Assembly (NCBI RefSeq): GCF_900155435.1
Contig: NZ_LT700212.1
Span: 1,597,533-1,637,129 of the forward strand
DNA: 39,597 bases
Direction of reading: 5' to 3'
DNA from: Actinomyces provencensis
GTDB taxonomy: Bacteria; Actinomycetota; Actinomycetes; Actinomycetales; Actinomycetaceae
The notes below the pieces were generated by a model. It was not told the DNA's origin. It searched no databases and was given only the letters and a program-made list of their open reading frames with translations. The stretch's first letter is position 1; each line of letters begins with the position of its first letter. Position numbers and translations under genes: made by a program. Positions 25,533 to 33,532 of this stretch are shown piece by piece.

Positions 25533-26591
25533 ATGGACCCGACCCCCGATCCCCCGCAGCCGGGCGAGAAGCACCCAGCGCCCTCGACCCCGGGAGTGGA
25601 CCACCCGGAGCCCTCCACTCCGACCCCCGCCGCCCTGGCGGCCAGGCGGGGTCCACATCCCGTGGTCGCCTTCCTCACCAACAACGGGGCACTGGTCGGG
25701 CTGGTCCTCGTCTGCCTCGGCCTGTTCGCCGCGACCCCGGTCTTCCTCCAGCCCAACAACGTCCTCAACATCGGTATCCAGGCGGCCACCACCGCCACCC
25801 TGGCCTTCGGCATGACCTTCGTGATCGTGGCGGCCGGTATCGACCTCTCGGTCGGCTCCGTCGCCGCGCTGTCCGCGATGGTCACGGCCTTCATGTTCGC
25901 CAATGTCGGCCTGCCCGGGTGGTTGGCCCTCCTCGTCGGCCTCCTCACGGGGCTGCTCTTCGGGTCGATCTCGGGCGTCGCGAACGCCTACGGCAAGCTC
26001 CCCTCCTTCATCGCCACCCTCGCCATGCTCTCCGTGGCCCGCGGCCTCACCCTCGTCATCTCCGGGGGCCGCCCGATCTCCACCCCGCAGGCCGTCAACG
26101 TGCTCGGGGGCTCCCTGGGGCCCGTGCCCATGCCGATCATCGTCTTCGTCGCGGCGGGGCTGGTGGCCTCCTTCATCCTCAACCGCACGGTGGTGGGGCG
26201 CTCCATGTACGCCGTGGGTGGCAACATCGAGGCCGCGCGGCTCTCCGGCATCCCGGTCAAACGCATCCAGGTCCTCGTCTTCGCCCTCTCCGGCCTCTAC
26301 GCCGCCCTGGCGGGACTGATCATCGCGGCCCGCCTGCACTCTGCGGGTCCCCAGGCGGCCGCCGGGTACGAGCTCGACGCCATCGCCGCCGTCGTCATCG
26401 GTGGAGCCTCCCTGGCCGGTGGTGTCGGACGCATCTCGGGCACCCTCGTGGGTGCCCTGCTCCTGGCCGTGATCCGCAACGGCCTCAACATCCTCAACGT
26501 CTCCTCCTTCTGGCAGCAGGTGGTCATCGGTCTGGTGATCGCCGTGGCCGTCGGGATGGACGTCCTGCGCAGGAAGGAGGCCTCCCACTGA
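25533..26591 (+). CDS. rbsC: Ribose ABC importer permease
   Basis: This 352-residue CUT2 permease has about ten membrane helices. Family marks include FGMTFVIVAAGIDLSVGSVAALS near 97 and GYELDAIAAVVIGGASLAGGVGRISGTLVGAL near 285. The N-terminus carries roughly 40 extra residues rich in proline (PTPDPPQPGEKHPAPSTP) before the first helix. ATG 25533 lies one base after the rbsA stop, with GGAGGGAG upstream. It forms the membrane channel for RbsA and RbsB. Confidence 0.95.
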   Translation: MDPTPDPPQPGEKHPAPSTPGVDHPEPSTPTPAALAARRGPHPVVAFLTNNGALVGLVLVCLGLFAATPVFLQPNNVLNIGIQAATTATLAFGMTFVIVAAGIDLSVGSVAALSAMVTAFMFANVGLPGWLALLVGLLTGLLFGSISGVANAYGKLPSFIATLAMLSVARGLTLVISGGRPISTPQAVNVLGGSLGPVPMPIIVFVAAGLVASFILNRTVVGRSMYAVGGNIEAARLSGIPVKRIQVLVFALSGLYAALAGLIIAARLHSAGPQAAAGYELDAIAAVVIGGASLAGGVGRISGTLVGALLLAVIRNGLNILNVSSFWQQVVIGLVIAVAVGMDVLRRKEASH

Positions 26592-26621
26592 CCACACCCA
26601 GCACCCGCTGCACCGGCCGCG

Positions 26622-26648
26622 CCGAGTGCACCGAGTGCACCGAGTGCA
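26622..26648. repeat. Three copies of CCGAGTGCA between rbsC and rbsB
   Basis: Perfect 9-bp units at 26622-26630, 26631-26639 and 26640-26648 in the 139-bp gap. No hairpin of note was seen. Confidence 0.9.
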
Positions 26649-26730
26649 CCGACCCCACGATCATCCACGCACGCCGATCCGGGCCGGGAACAACGACTCC
26701 CGGCGACACACGACACGCAAGGAAGGTCCC

Positions 26731-27705
26731 ATGTCCCACTCATTGACCACACGCCTGGGCGGCGCCGTCGCAGCCGCCGCCCTCCTCACCGCCACCCTGG
26801 CCGCTTGCGGCAGTGGCACCACCGAATCCGGAGCCAGCGGCGACGAGTCAGGGGTTGGCGCCGAGGGCGGCAGCATCGTCCTGCTGGTCTCCACCCTCAA
26901 CAATCCCTTCTTCGTCGACCTGCGCGACGGCGCCGAGGAGGAGGCGGCGGCCCAGGGTCTGGAGCTGCGCGTCTCCGATGCCCAGAACGACTGCGCCACG
27001 CAGGCCAACCAGGCCCAGGACGCCCAGGCCCAGGGGGCCGCAGTGGTGCTCATCAATCCGGTGGACTCCGATGCGGCAGCAGCCGCGGTGGAACCCCTGC
27101 TGGGTGCCTCCATCCCCGTGGTCTCGGTGGACCGCGCCGTGGAGGGTGTCGCGGTGACCTCCCACGTGGCCTCCGACAACGTTGCGGGCGGCACACAGGC
27201 AGCCGACGCCGTGGCCGAAGCCCTGGGAGGCGAGGGCACCGTCCTCGTCCTGGAGGGCGTGCCCGGCACCTCGGCCGCCCGGGACCGTGGGCAGGGCTTC
27301 ACCGACGGCCTCGCCCAGCACACCGGCATCATGATCGCGGCCACCCAGACCGCGAACTTCGACCGGGCCGAGGGCCTGGACGTGGCGACGAACCTGCTCC
27401 AGGCCCACCCGGACGTCAAGGCGATCTTCGCCCAGAACGACGAGATGGCCCTCGGTGCGATCCAGGCCCTGGGTGACCGGGCGGGCAGCGACGTCCTGGT
27501 GTTCGGCTTCGACGGCACCGATGACGGCCTGGCCGCGATCGAGGCCGGCACGATGCTCGGATCCATCGCCCAGCAGCCCCGCGAGCTCGGGAAGATCGCG
27601 GTCCAGACCGCGGCCGCGATCCTCAAGGGTGAGACCCCCGAGGCCGAGGTCTCCGTCCCCGTGCAGACGGTGACGAAGGACAACGTCGCCGACTTCACCG
27701 GCTGA
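26731..27705 (+). CDS. rbsB: Ribose-binding lipoprotein of the ABC importer
   Basis: The protein has 324 residues. The signal peptide ends in the lipobox LAAC (Cys26), so it is a membrane-anchored lipoprotein, as expected for a Gram-positive. The periplasmic-binding fold shows STLNNPFFVDLRDGAEEEA near 55, INPVDSDAAAAAVEP near 110, VDRAVEGVAVTSHVASDN near 131, and FAQNDEMALGAIQAL near 231, all typical of RbsB. ATG 26731 follows AAGGAAGG. A GC-rich hairpin follows the stop, which may raise its expression relative to rbsDK. Confidence 0.95.
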   Translation: MSHSLTTRLGGAVAAAALLTATLAACGSGTTESGASGDESGVGAEGGSIVLLVSTLNNPFFVDLRDGAEEEAAAQGLELRVSDAQNDCATQANQAQDAQAQGAAVVLINPVDSDAAAAAVEPLLGASIPVVSVDRAVEGVAVTSHVASDNVAGGTQAADAVAEALGGEGTVLVLEGVPGTSAARDRGQGFTDGLAQHTGIMIAATQTANFDRAEGLDVATNLLQAHPDVKAIFAQNDEMALGAIQALGDRAGSDVLVFGFDGTDDGLAAIEAGTMLGSIAQQPRELGKIAVQTAAAILKGETPEAEVSVPVQTVTKDNVADFTG

Positions 27706-27711
27706 GTGGCG

Positions 27712-27743
27712 CCCGTGCCCGTCCCACCCGGGGCGGGCACGGG
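27712..27743 (+). terminator. Hairpin after rbsB (attenuator or partial terminator)
   Basis: A 14-bp stem with one T-G pair (27712-27725 with 27730-27743) and loop ACCC begins six bases after the rbsB stop. With no T-tract and rbsD/rbsK continuing downstream, it is probably a partial terminator or an mRNA 3'-end stabiliser. Confidence 0.7.
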
Positions 27744-27886
27744 TCCTCGGTTCCACGGGCCCGGTCTGCCGACCCGCCTTCCGATCCACCGACCCACCGA
27801 TCCCACCCCACCGATCCCGACGCACGTGCTCCGACCGAGACCCCACCCATGAACCCATGACCCCGACCCTGAGAGGGGATGGTGAC

Positions 27887-28285
27887 GTGCTCACCAACGG
27901 CATCCTCAATGCGGATCTCGCCGCCGCCCTCGCGCGCCTGCGCCACACCGACCACGTCGTCGTCGCCGACTGCGGGCTGCCTGAGCCACCGGGCATCCCG
28001 GTGGTGGACCTGGCGCTCGTGTTCGGCATCCCCCGCTTCCAGCAGGTCCTGGCCGCGCTGTGTGCGGAGCTCACCGTGGAGGCCGCCGTGCTGGCCACCG
28101 AGGCCCACGAGACCCCCGTGGAGGACTGGGTGGCCCGCGAGCTGCCACAGCTGCACCCGGAGTTCGTGCCCCACGACGGTCCGGGCGGCTTCAAGCAGCT
28201 CAGCTCCGGCGCGGCCCTGGTCGTGCGCAGTGGGGAGGCCACGCCCTATGCCAATGTGCTCTTGCGGTGCGGAGTGCCATTCTGA
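27887..28285 (+). CDS. rbsD: D-ribose pyranase
   Basis: The protein has 132 residues from GTG 27887. This matches the family length and places GAGAGGGG (27871-27878) eight bases upstream; ATG 27857 would add ten residues without a good ribosome site. The start VLTNGILNADL, then RLRHTDHVVVADCGLP with the catalytic histidine, GIPRFQQVL, and the C-terminal PYANVLLRCGVPF are characteristic. It converts beta-pyranose to furanose ribose, the form RbsK uses. Confidence 0.94.
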   Translation: MLTNGILNADLAAALARLRHTDHVVVADCGLPEPPGIPVVDLALVFGIPRFQQVLAALCAELTVEAAVLATEAHETPVEDWVARELPQLHPEFVPHDGPGGFKQLSSGAALVVRSGEATPYANVLLRCGVPF

Positions 28286-28437
28286 GGGTGGCCGCAAGGA
28301 CGAGGGCGACCCCGGAGCCCTCCGCGGCCGGTGGACGACGACCACCGGGGACCCCAGCAGACAGGGACCACCAGGCACCGAGCGCCGACACACGAACCGG
28401 GGGCGCGGCGTGCGGGCACACCGAGGAAGGAACTGGC

Positions 28438-29391
28438 ATGAGCGACACCACCGAGGTGCTCCGACTGCTCGACGGACTCGACGGGCCCGTCAGTGTCGTG
28501 GGCTCGCTCAACGCCGATCTCACGGTGCGCACGCACCGACTGCCCAGCCCGGGCGAGACGGTGGCGGGGGGACCACTCCAGGTCCTCCCGGGTGGCAAGT
28601 CCGCGAACCAGGCGGTGGCCGCAGCCCTGCTCGGGGCGCGTGTGTCCATGGTGGGTGCCATCGGCACGGATGCGAATGGGACGATGCTCCTGGAGTCCCT
28701 GCGCGATGCGGGGGTCGACACCTCCCGTGTCCAGCGCCTCGACGTCGCCACCGGAACGGCCCTGATCAGCGTGGACGACCGGGGCGAGAACACGATCATC
28801 ATCTCCGCGGGTGCCAATGCCCACCTCACCCCGGCCATGGTGCACGACGCAGCGGCGACGCTCATGGACACCCGCGCACTCGGCCTGTGCCTGGAGGTCG
28901 ACCTGGCCACCATCGAGCGGGCCGCCCGCATCGCGGCGGATGCCGGGGTGACCGTGGTCCTCAACCCCTCCCCCGCGCCGGACGTGCTGCCGGCCTCCCT
29001 CCTGGGGCTCACCGACGTGTTGATCGTCAACGAGCACGAGTTGGAGGCCCTGGTCGGGGACGGCGTCGGGTCGCACGGGAACTGGGCACACCGCGCCGCC
29101 GTGCTCTCCGGGTACGGGATCGACCGGACGGTCGTGACCCTGGGCCCGCGCGGGTCACTGGTCCTGGAGGACGCGGTGGCGACACCCATCGCCCCCTTCC
29201 CCGCCCGGGTGGTCGACACGACCGGGGCGGGTGACGCCTTCACGGGGACCCTGTTGGCCGCCCTGGCCTCAGGAGTGGACCTGGTCCCGGCGGCCCACCT
29301 CGCCTCCCTGGTCTCGGCGCACTCGACGACATCCGTGGGCGCCCAGGCCTCCTATGCCAGCGCGGCCGAGCTGCGTCGGTATCACGGCTGA
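28438..29391 (+). CDS. rbsK: Ribokinase
   Basis: This 317-residue PfkB kinase has the substrate box GGKSANQA at 52-59 and DTTGAGD at 260-266 with catalytic Asp266. It phosphorylates ribose to ribose-5-phosphate and is the last gene of the rbs operon. ATG 28438 follows GAGGAAGGAA. The 152-bp gap from rbsD contains one ACGAGGGCG motif. Its 3' end overlaps the convergent TetR gene by ten bases, and no terminator was seen between them. Confidence 0.95.
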   Translation: MSDTTEVLRLLDGLDGPVSVVGSLNADLTVRTHRLPSPGETVAGGPLQVLPGGKSANQAVAAALLGARVSMVGAIGTDANGTMLLESLRDAGVDTSRVQRLDVATGTALISVDDRGENTIIISAGANAHLTPAMVHDAAATLMDTRALGLCLEVDLATIERAARIAADAGVTVVLNPSPAPDVLPASLLGLTDVLIVNEHELEALVGDGVGSHGNWAHRAAVLSGYGIDRTVVTLGPRGSLVLEDAVATPIAPFPARVVDTTGAGDAFTGTLLAALASGVDLVPAAHLASLVSAHSTTSVGAQASYASAAELRRYHG

Positions 29392-30080
29392 GGGGCCGCG
29401 CCCCTCCCGCACTCCCCGAGCATCTCGCGCAGGGCGGTGTTCATCTGCTCCCACGTCCTCACCGGGTCGTCCACCACACCAGCCTTGAGCCACTGGAGGC
29501 GGAAGCCACTCACCACCGCCATCGCGCGTCGTGCCAACGCCTCGGGGTCCCCCACCCCGCTGGGCACCGTGGACTGGAAGTGACCCACCAGCCGCCGCTC
29601 GCGCTGTACGAAGTAGTCATGCGCCGGGTGCTCGGGCTCAATGGCCTCGGTCTCCAGAACCGTGTAGAGCCGTGCCCGGTCCGGGTTGGCGACATCCAGG
29701 CGGATGAGGATGCGGCACAGCCGCCAGATCCCCGACTCCTCGGAATGCCCACCGCCCGTCATCGTCCCACCGGACACCTCCGGCGACGCCGCCTCCGACA
29801 GGTCCTGTTCCTCGACCGGGCCCTCGTGGGCCAGCTCCCGGATGACGGCATCGGTGAACTCGGCATCAGCCGTATCCAGCACCGCCTCCAACAGCTCCTC
29901 CTTGGTGGGGAAGTGGTACAGGATGCCGGTCACCGTGAACTCACAGGCGTCGGCGACGTCCTGCAGCGAGGTCCCCCAGAAGCCGCGTGTGCCCATGAGC
30001 TGGGTGGCAGCGTCGAGGATCTGAGCGCGCCTGTCCTCGGCCTTGAGTCGGGTATGGGTGTGTCGCGTCGTGTTCCCCAT
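29382..30080 (-). CDS. TetR-family regulator (paralogue 1)
   Basis: The protein has 232 residues. The N-terminal helix-turn-helix reads GTRGFWGTSLQDVADACEFTVTGILYHF at about 30-57. The ligand domain contains EPEHPAHDYFVQRERRLV, the same signature as in the two TetR proteins at 32.0-33.3 kb. Relative to them it has a Gly/Ser/Thr-rich insert near residues 90-110. It is divergent from the Xre-ImmA gene, with 185 bp between, and convergent with rbsK with a ten-base overlap. Targets and ligand are unknown. Confidence 0.9.
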   Translation of the reverse strand: MGNTTRHTHTRLKAEDRRAQILDAATQLMGTRGFWGTSLQDVADACEFTVTGILYHFPTKEELLEAVLDTADAEFTDAVIRELAHEGPVEEQDLSEAASPEVSGGTMTGGGHSEESGIWRLCRILIRLDVANPDRARLYTVLETEAIEPEHPAHDYFVQRERRLVGHFQSTVPSGVGDPEALARRAMAVVSGFRLQWLKAGVVDDPVRTWEQMNTALREMLGECGRGAAPQP

Positions 30081-30220
30081 GCCATGACCCTAGGCGCCTC
30101 CTCCGCGCCCCGCCTGCCGGAGGGCCGAACGCTGCCCGCTCCGGTCACATTCCCGCGCGTACGAGGACGACGCCTCTCCCCCCTGCCCGCGTCTGCTCGT
30201 GCGCCGAGGTCGGTATGGAA

Positions 30221-30235
30221 CATCAACCATTGATG
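30221..30235. promoter_or_regulatory. Perfect dyad upstream of the Xre-ImmA gene
   Basis: CATCAACCATTGATG has perfect six-base arms (CATCAA/TTGATG) around CCA, 31 bp before the xre-immA ATG. It suits autoregulation by the Xre domain. A GATAGGAGAG stretch follows it. Confidence 0.55.
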
Positions 30236-30265
30236 GATAGGAGAGATGTGTGCGAAAATCACAAC

Positions 30266-31384
30266 ATGGAACTCGCAGAGCTCGGTACCCGTATTGCGCG
30301 CGCTCGGGAGCTTGCCGGAGTGAGCCAGACTTCTCTGGGCGATGCCCTGGGGGTGGACCGCAGCGCGATCAGCCGCATGGAGAAGGGTGACCGCAAGGTC
30401 TCCGTCCCAGAAATGCTCACGATCGCAGAACGGCTCGAACGTCCCCTGTCGTACTTCATGTCTGAGGCGGTGCCCTCAGTTGTCAGCAGGCGAAGCGACA
30501 GCGAAGGTGCCCACGAGAGCAACGCGCTGCTCGACGAGGAGCTTCGTGCCTTCTCCTCCGACGTCGCTGGCATGCTGGAGAGAGGCTTGATCTCGGGAGT
30601 CGATCGAGACCGCGTTGCCTTCCGGACACCCCGTGATCATGACGATGCAGAGTTGGCCGCGGGCAGGATCCGTCACCTTGTCGGGGTGGGGGTTGATGCC
30701 CCAATTCTCAGTCTCGACCGGTTCTGCGACGATCTCGGCCTACTGACATACGCAGCTTCGCTGACACAGAGCGGACCCGACGGAGCGTGCGTCGAGGTCG
30801 GGGAGCCCGGCGATCAACTCGGTGTGACCGTCATCAACGGGGAGGCACCTCGTGGCCGACGCCGAATGACTCTCGCCCACGAACTCGGGCACTGGCTGAC
30901 GGGAGACGCGTATGACTCTGATGCCTCACGTGATGCGGAGCAAATGCTCAACTCCTTCGCCATCCACCTGCTTGCTCCTCGTTCCGGCCTGAAGCGAGTA
31001 TGGGACACACACCCCACTTGGTCCGTGCGTGAAAGGGCGATTGCCGTCGGCGCAGAGTTCCAGCTGAGTTGGTCGGCCGCCATCGGTCAACTGCGCAACC
31101 TTGGACTGATCGACTTCGCGGTTCGGGACCAACTCTCTCGGGATGTGCCACTTGCCGGTGAGTTCGCGCGACTTGGCTTCGAGTTGCCTCAGACCGCATC
31201 CACGGTCCGGCTGTCCCCACGATTCGTTTCCAGCGTGTTGGAGGCCTACACCGCCGAGCGCTTGACATCGGCCCGCACGCTTGAGTTGTTGCGTGGAACT
31301 CTGGCGGACTCCGACCTACCGGCGATTCCCACTCAGGTGAGGGCAGTAGCGCTTGCTGAGGCGTTCAAGGCTCACAACAAGTGA
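30266..31384 (+). CDS. Xre-type HTH fused to ImmA/IrrE zinc peptidase
   Basis: The protein has 372 residues. Residues about 5-62 are a Cro/Xre helix-turn-helix (SQTSLGDALGVDRSAISRME). The central part carries the DUF955 metallopeptidase: HELGH at 205-209 with the likely third zinc ligand Glu225 in DAEQMLNSFAIHLLAP. Such COG2856 proteins act in prophages, ICEs and toxin-antitoxin-like modules, where the peptidase removes a repressor or partner. The GTGA overlap with the PIN gene shows tight coupling. Base composition is visibly less GC-biased than its neighbours, which suggests transfer. Antitoxin-like function is inference. Confidence 0.9.
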   Translation: MELAELGTRIARARELAGVSQTSLGDALGVDRSAISRMEKGDRKVSVPEMLTIAERLERPLSYFMSEAVPSVVSRRSDSEGAHESNALLDEELRAFSSDVAGMLERGLISGVDRDRVAFRTPRDHDDAELAAGRIRHLVGVGVDAPILSLDRFCDDLGLLTYAASLTQSGPDGACVEVGEPGDQLGVTVINGEAPRGRRRMTLAHELGHWLTGDAYDSDASRDAEQMLNSFAIHLLAPRSGLKRVWDTHPTWSVRERAIAVGAEFQLSWSAAIGQLRNLGLIDFAVRDQLSRDVPLAGEFARLGFELPQTASTVRLSPRFVSSVLEAYTAERLTSARTLELLRGTLADSDLPAIPTQVRAVALAEAFKAHNK

Positions 31385-31932
31385 GTGAGTTCCTTGCTGG
31401 CACTTGGGTCACTGACACCGTCGCCTTCACGCATCTCGCCCGCGCCGACCATCTGGATCTCCTGGAGAAGCTTGCTCCGGGAGGTGTGGTGGTGGTGCCC
31501 TCAGACGTGAACGACGAGGTTGAGCACGGACGCGACAAGTATCCATCCATTCCTTCCATCGCCTCTCTCGGCTGGGTCACTCTGGTCATGCCCGATCAGG
31601 ATGAGGAGTGGACATTGCTTGAGGTGAAGGCACAACTTGGCGGAGGGCCGAAGAAGAATATCGGGGAGTCTGCTGTCATTGCAGTTGCGAAACACCGTGG
31701 AAGTGTGGCGATCCTCGACGACGCAGGCGGACGACACGAAGCCGCATTCAGGAATGTCCAGCAGATCGGAACACTTTGGATCGTCATCGAGGCCTACAAG
31801 ACTCTCCTCCACGAGGACAGACCACAGGCTGAGCGGATTGTTGACGATCTGCTCGCGACTGACATGAGATTGCCAGTATCCTCAGGGGCGAACCTCTTTG
31901 CCTGGGCATATGAGCAAGGACTGCTCCCCTGA
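31381..31932 (+). CDS. PIN-like domain protein, probable toxin partner of Xre-ImmA
   Basis: The protein has 183 residues from GTG 31381, overlapping the upstream stop by four bases. PIN-nuclease acidic positions are visible: Asp12 in VTDTVAF, Glu47 in DVNDEVEH, Glu96 in NIGESAVIAVAKHRG and Asp113/Asp114 in AILDDAGGRHEA. The order and spacing fit metal-dependent RNases of the PIN group. PIN-like genes are known beside COG2856 genes. A nuclease role, and inhibition by the neighbour, are inferred. Base composition matches the Xre-ImmA gene rather than the flanks. Confidence 0.75.
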   Translation: MSEFLAGTWVTDTVAFTHLARADHLDLLEKLAPGGVVVVPSDVNDEVEHGRDKYPSIPSIASLGWVTLVMPDQDEEWTLLEVKAQLGGGPKKNIGESAVIAVAKHRGSVAILDDAGGRHEAAFRNVQQIGTLWIVIEAYKTLLHEDRPQAERIVDDLLATDMRLPVSSGANLFAWAYEQGLLP

Positions 31933-32023
31933 CAGACCCGGGCCGGAGCATGCGTTTGAGCTCGTGGGCGCTCCGTCGCCAGCGCGCCGCCGGCCCACTA
32001 CTGCACGGGCAGCTCAGCCCCGC

Positions 32024-32686
32024 TCACTTCCACCCCGACTGCCGCCTCAGTGCCCCGCCCCGCAACATCGGGATCCCGGCGACCACCTGCTCCCACAGCT
32101 CCAGCAGGTCCATACCCTCTGGGTCTCGCAGCCACTGCACACGCAGACCGGAGATCAGCGCCATGACCATGCGCGCGCAGGCCTGCGCGTTCTCGACCGA
32201 GTCAGGGACGTTGACCTCGTAGGCATCCAACAGGCGCTGTTCGCGCCGCAGGAAGAAGTCGTGAGCAGGATGACGCGGATCGGTGGACTCGTTCTCCATG
32301 CGCGAGTACAGACGCGTCCGCGCCGGGTCCTCCACCGACAGCTGGACCAGGATCCGGCAGATGGTCGCCATGTCCACGTCGGAGACCGTCTCGCCCAAAC
32401 GGTAGGTTGAGGCGTCGTCACCGCGTCGGCTGAGGAGGTCCTGGATATAGGCCCGGTCCCGGCTGTCCAGAAGGGCCCGAAGCAGTCCTTCCTTTGATCC
32501 GAAGTGGTAAAGGACGCCCGTGACCGTGAAGTCGCAACGCTCGGCAACGTCCTGCAGGGACGTCCCCCAGTAGCCACGCTCCCCGAAGAGGTCCAGGGCG
32601 GCGGCGAGGATCTGCGCCTGACGCGCCTCGGCCTTGAGCCGGGTGCGCCTGCGAGGGGGGCTCACCTCGTCCGTGTCGTCACTCAT
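32024..32686 (-). CDS. TetR-family regulator (paralogue 2)
   Basis: The protein has 220 residues. The helix-turn-helix reads GERGYWGTSLQDVAERCDFTVTGVLYHFGSKEGLL at about 35-70, and the ligand domain contains DPRHPAHDFFLRREQRLLDAY. It is nearly collinear with paralogues 1 and 3. Its ATG 32686 lies eight bases inside the end of paralogue 3, so the two are co-transcribed. It is convergent with the PIN gene. Confidence 0.9.
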   Translation of the reverse strand: MSDDTDEVSPPRRRTRLKAEARQAQILAAALDLFGERGYWGTSLQDVAERCDFTVTGVLYHFGSKEGLLRALLDSRDRAYIQDLLSRRGDDASTYRLGETVSDVDMATICRILVQLSVEDPARTRLYSRMENESTDPRHPAHDFFLRREQRLLDAYEVNVPDSVENAQACARMVMALISGLRVQWLRDPEGMDLLELWEQVVAGIPMLRGGALRRQSGWK

Positions 32687-33314
32687 GTCGCTCTCCGTCC
32701 TCCAGCACCGGGACTCCCCGGACGATCTCGTCCCAGAGCGCCATCAGATCCACCCCGTGCGGGTCACGCAACCACTGCACGTGCAACCCGCTGAGCAGCC
32801 CCATGGCCGTCCGCGCCACCACGATCGGGTCCCCGAAGCCCTCGGGCACTGTCGCGGCATAGGTCTCCAACGCCGCCTGTTCGCGCGCCCGGAAGTAGTC
32901 GTGGGCCGGGTGCACAGGGTCCGTGGACTCGTTCTCCATGACGGAGTAGAGGAAGGCCGCCTCTGGATCTGCCATGGTCACGCGGACCAGGACCCGGAAC
33001 AGCTGCCCGATCGTCACTCCCCGGATCGCCTGGCCCAGTTCGAACCCCGTGGCGTCGAGTCCCAGCTCGTCGGCGCAGGCAGTGAACAGACGGGCATCCA
33101 TCGCGGCCAGGACGGCCTCCATGAGACCCTCCTTGCTGCCGACGTGGTAGAGGATTCCGGTCACCGTGAAGTCGCACTCATCGGCCACGTCCTGCAGGGA
33201 AATCCCCCAGAAACCGCGCTCCCCGAACAGCTTCATGGCGGCCCGGAGGATCTCCTCCAGTCGAACCTCCGGGTTCTTGCGCGTCCGTGCGCGCCGCCGT
33301 GTCGGTGGTGTCAT
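32679..33314 (-). CDS. TetR-family regulator (paralogue 3)
   Basis: The protein has 211 residues from ATG 33314 (GGAG upstream); a longer frame to 33485 lacks a good start. The helix-turn-helix GERGFWGISLQDVADECDFTVTGILYHVGSKEGLM is closest to paralogue 2. The ligand domain carries DPVHPAHDYFRAREQAALETY. It is the promoter-proximal gene of the TetR2/3 pair. The three proteins share a distinct TetR subgroup and probably arose by local duplication. Confidence 0.9.
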   Translation of the reverse strand: MTPPTRRRARTRKNPEVRLEEILRAAMKLFGERGFWGISLQDVADECDFTVTGILYHVGSKEGLMEAVLAAMDARLFTACADELGLDATGFELGQAIRGVTIGQLFRVLVRVTMADPEAAFLYSVMENESTDPVHPAHDYFRAREQAALETYAATVPEGFGDPIVVARTAMGLLSGLHVQWLRDPHGVDLMALWDEIVRGVPVLEDGERHE

Positions 33315-33532
33315 CGCTCCATCATGACACCGACTGGGTCGGAAGTCCCGTACCTTTCGACCCTGCCGGACGGGCATCGACGGACGCCCCGCCCGTCTGG
33401 TCTGTTGTGCACCGCGTCCGCCCGTCAACCGTGCTCCGGCACGAGGGTGGCGCCGTCGCTCGCGGGCAGGTTCTGCGGGCGGCAATCCTCCAGCGCCCGT
33501 CGCATGTGACCCCGCACGAGGGCGACACTCCG

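Noticed and set aside
33369-33397. Hairpin GACGGGC/GCCCGTC as terminator of the LCP gene
   Set aside because: It has only seven base pairs and a 15-base loop, and lies about 140 bp from the stop; too weak to call.
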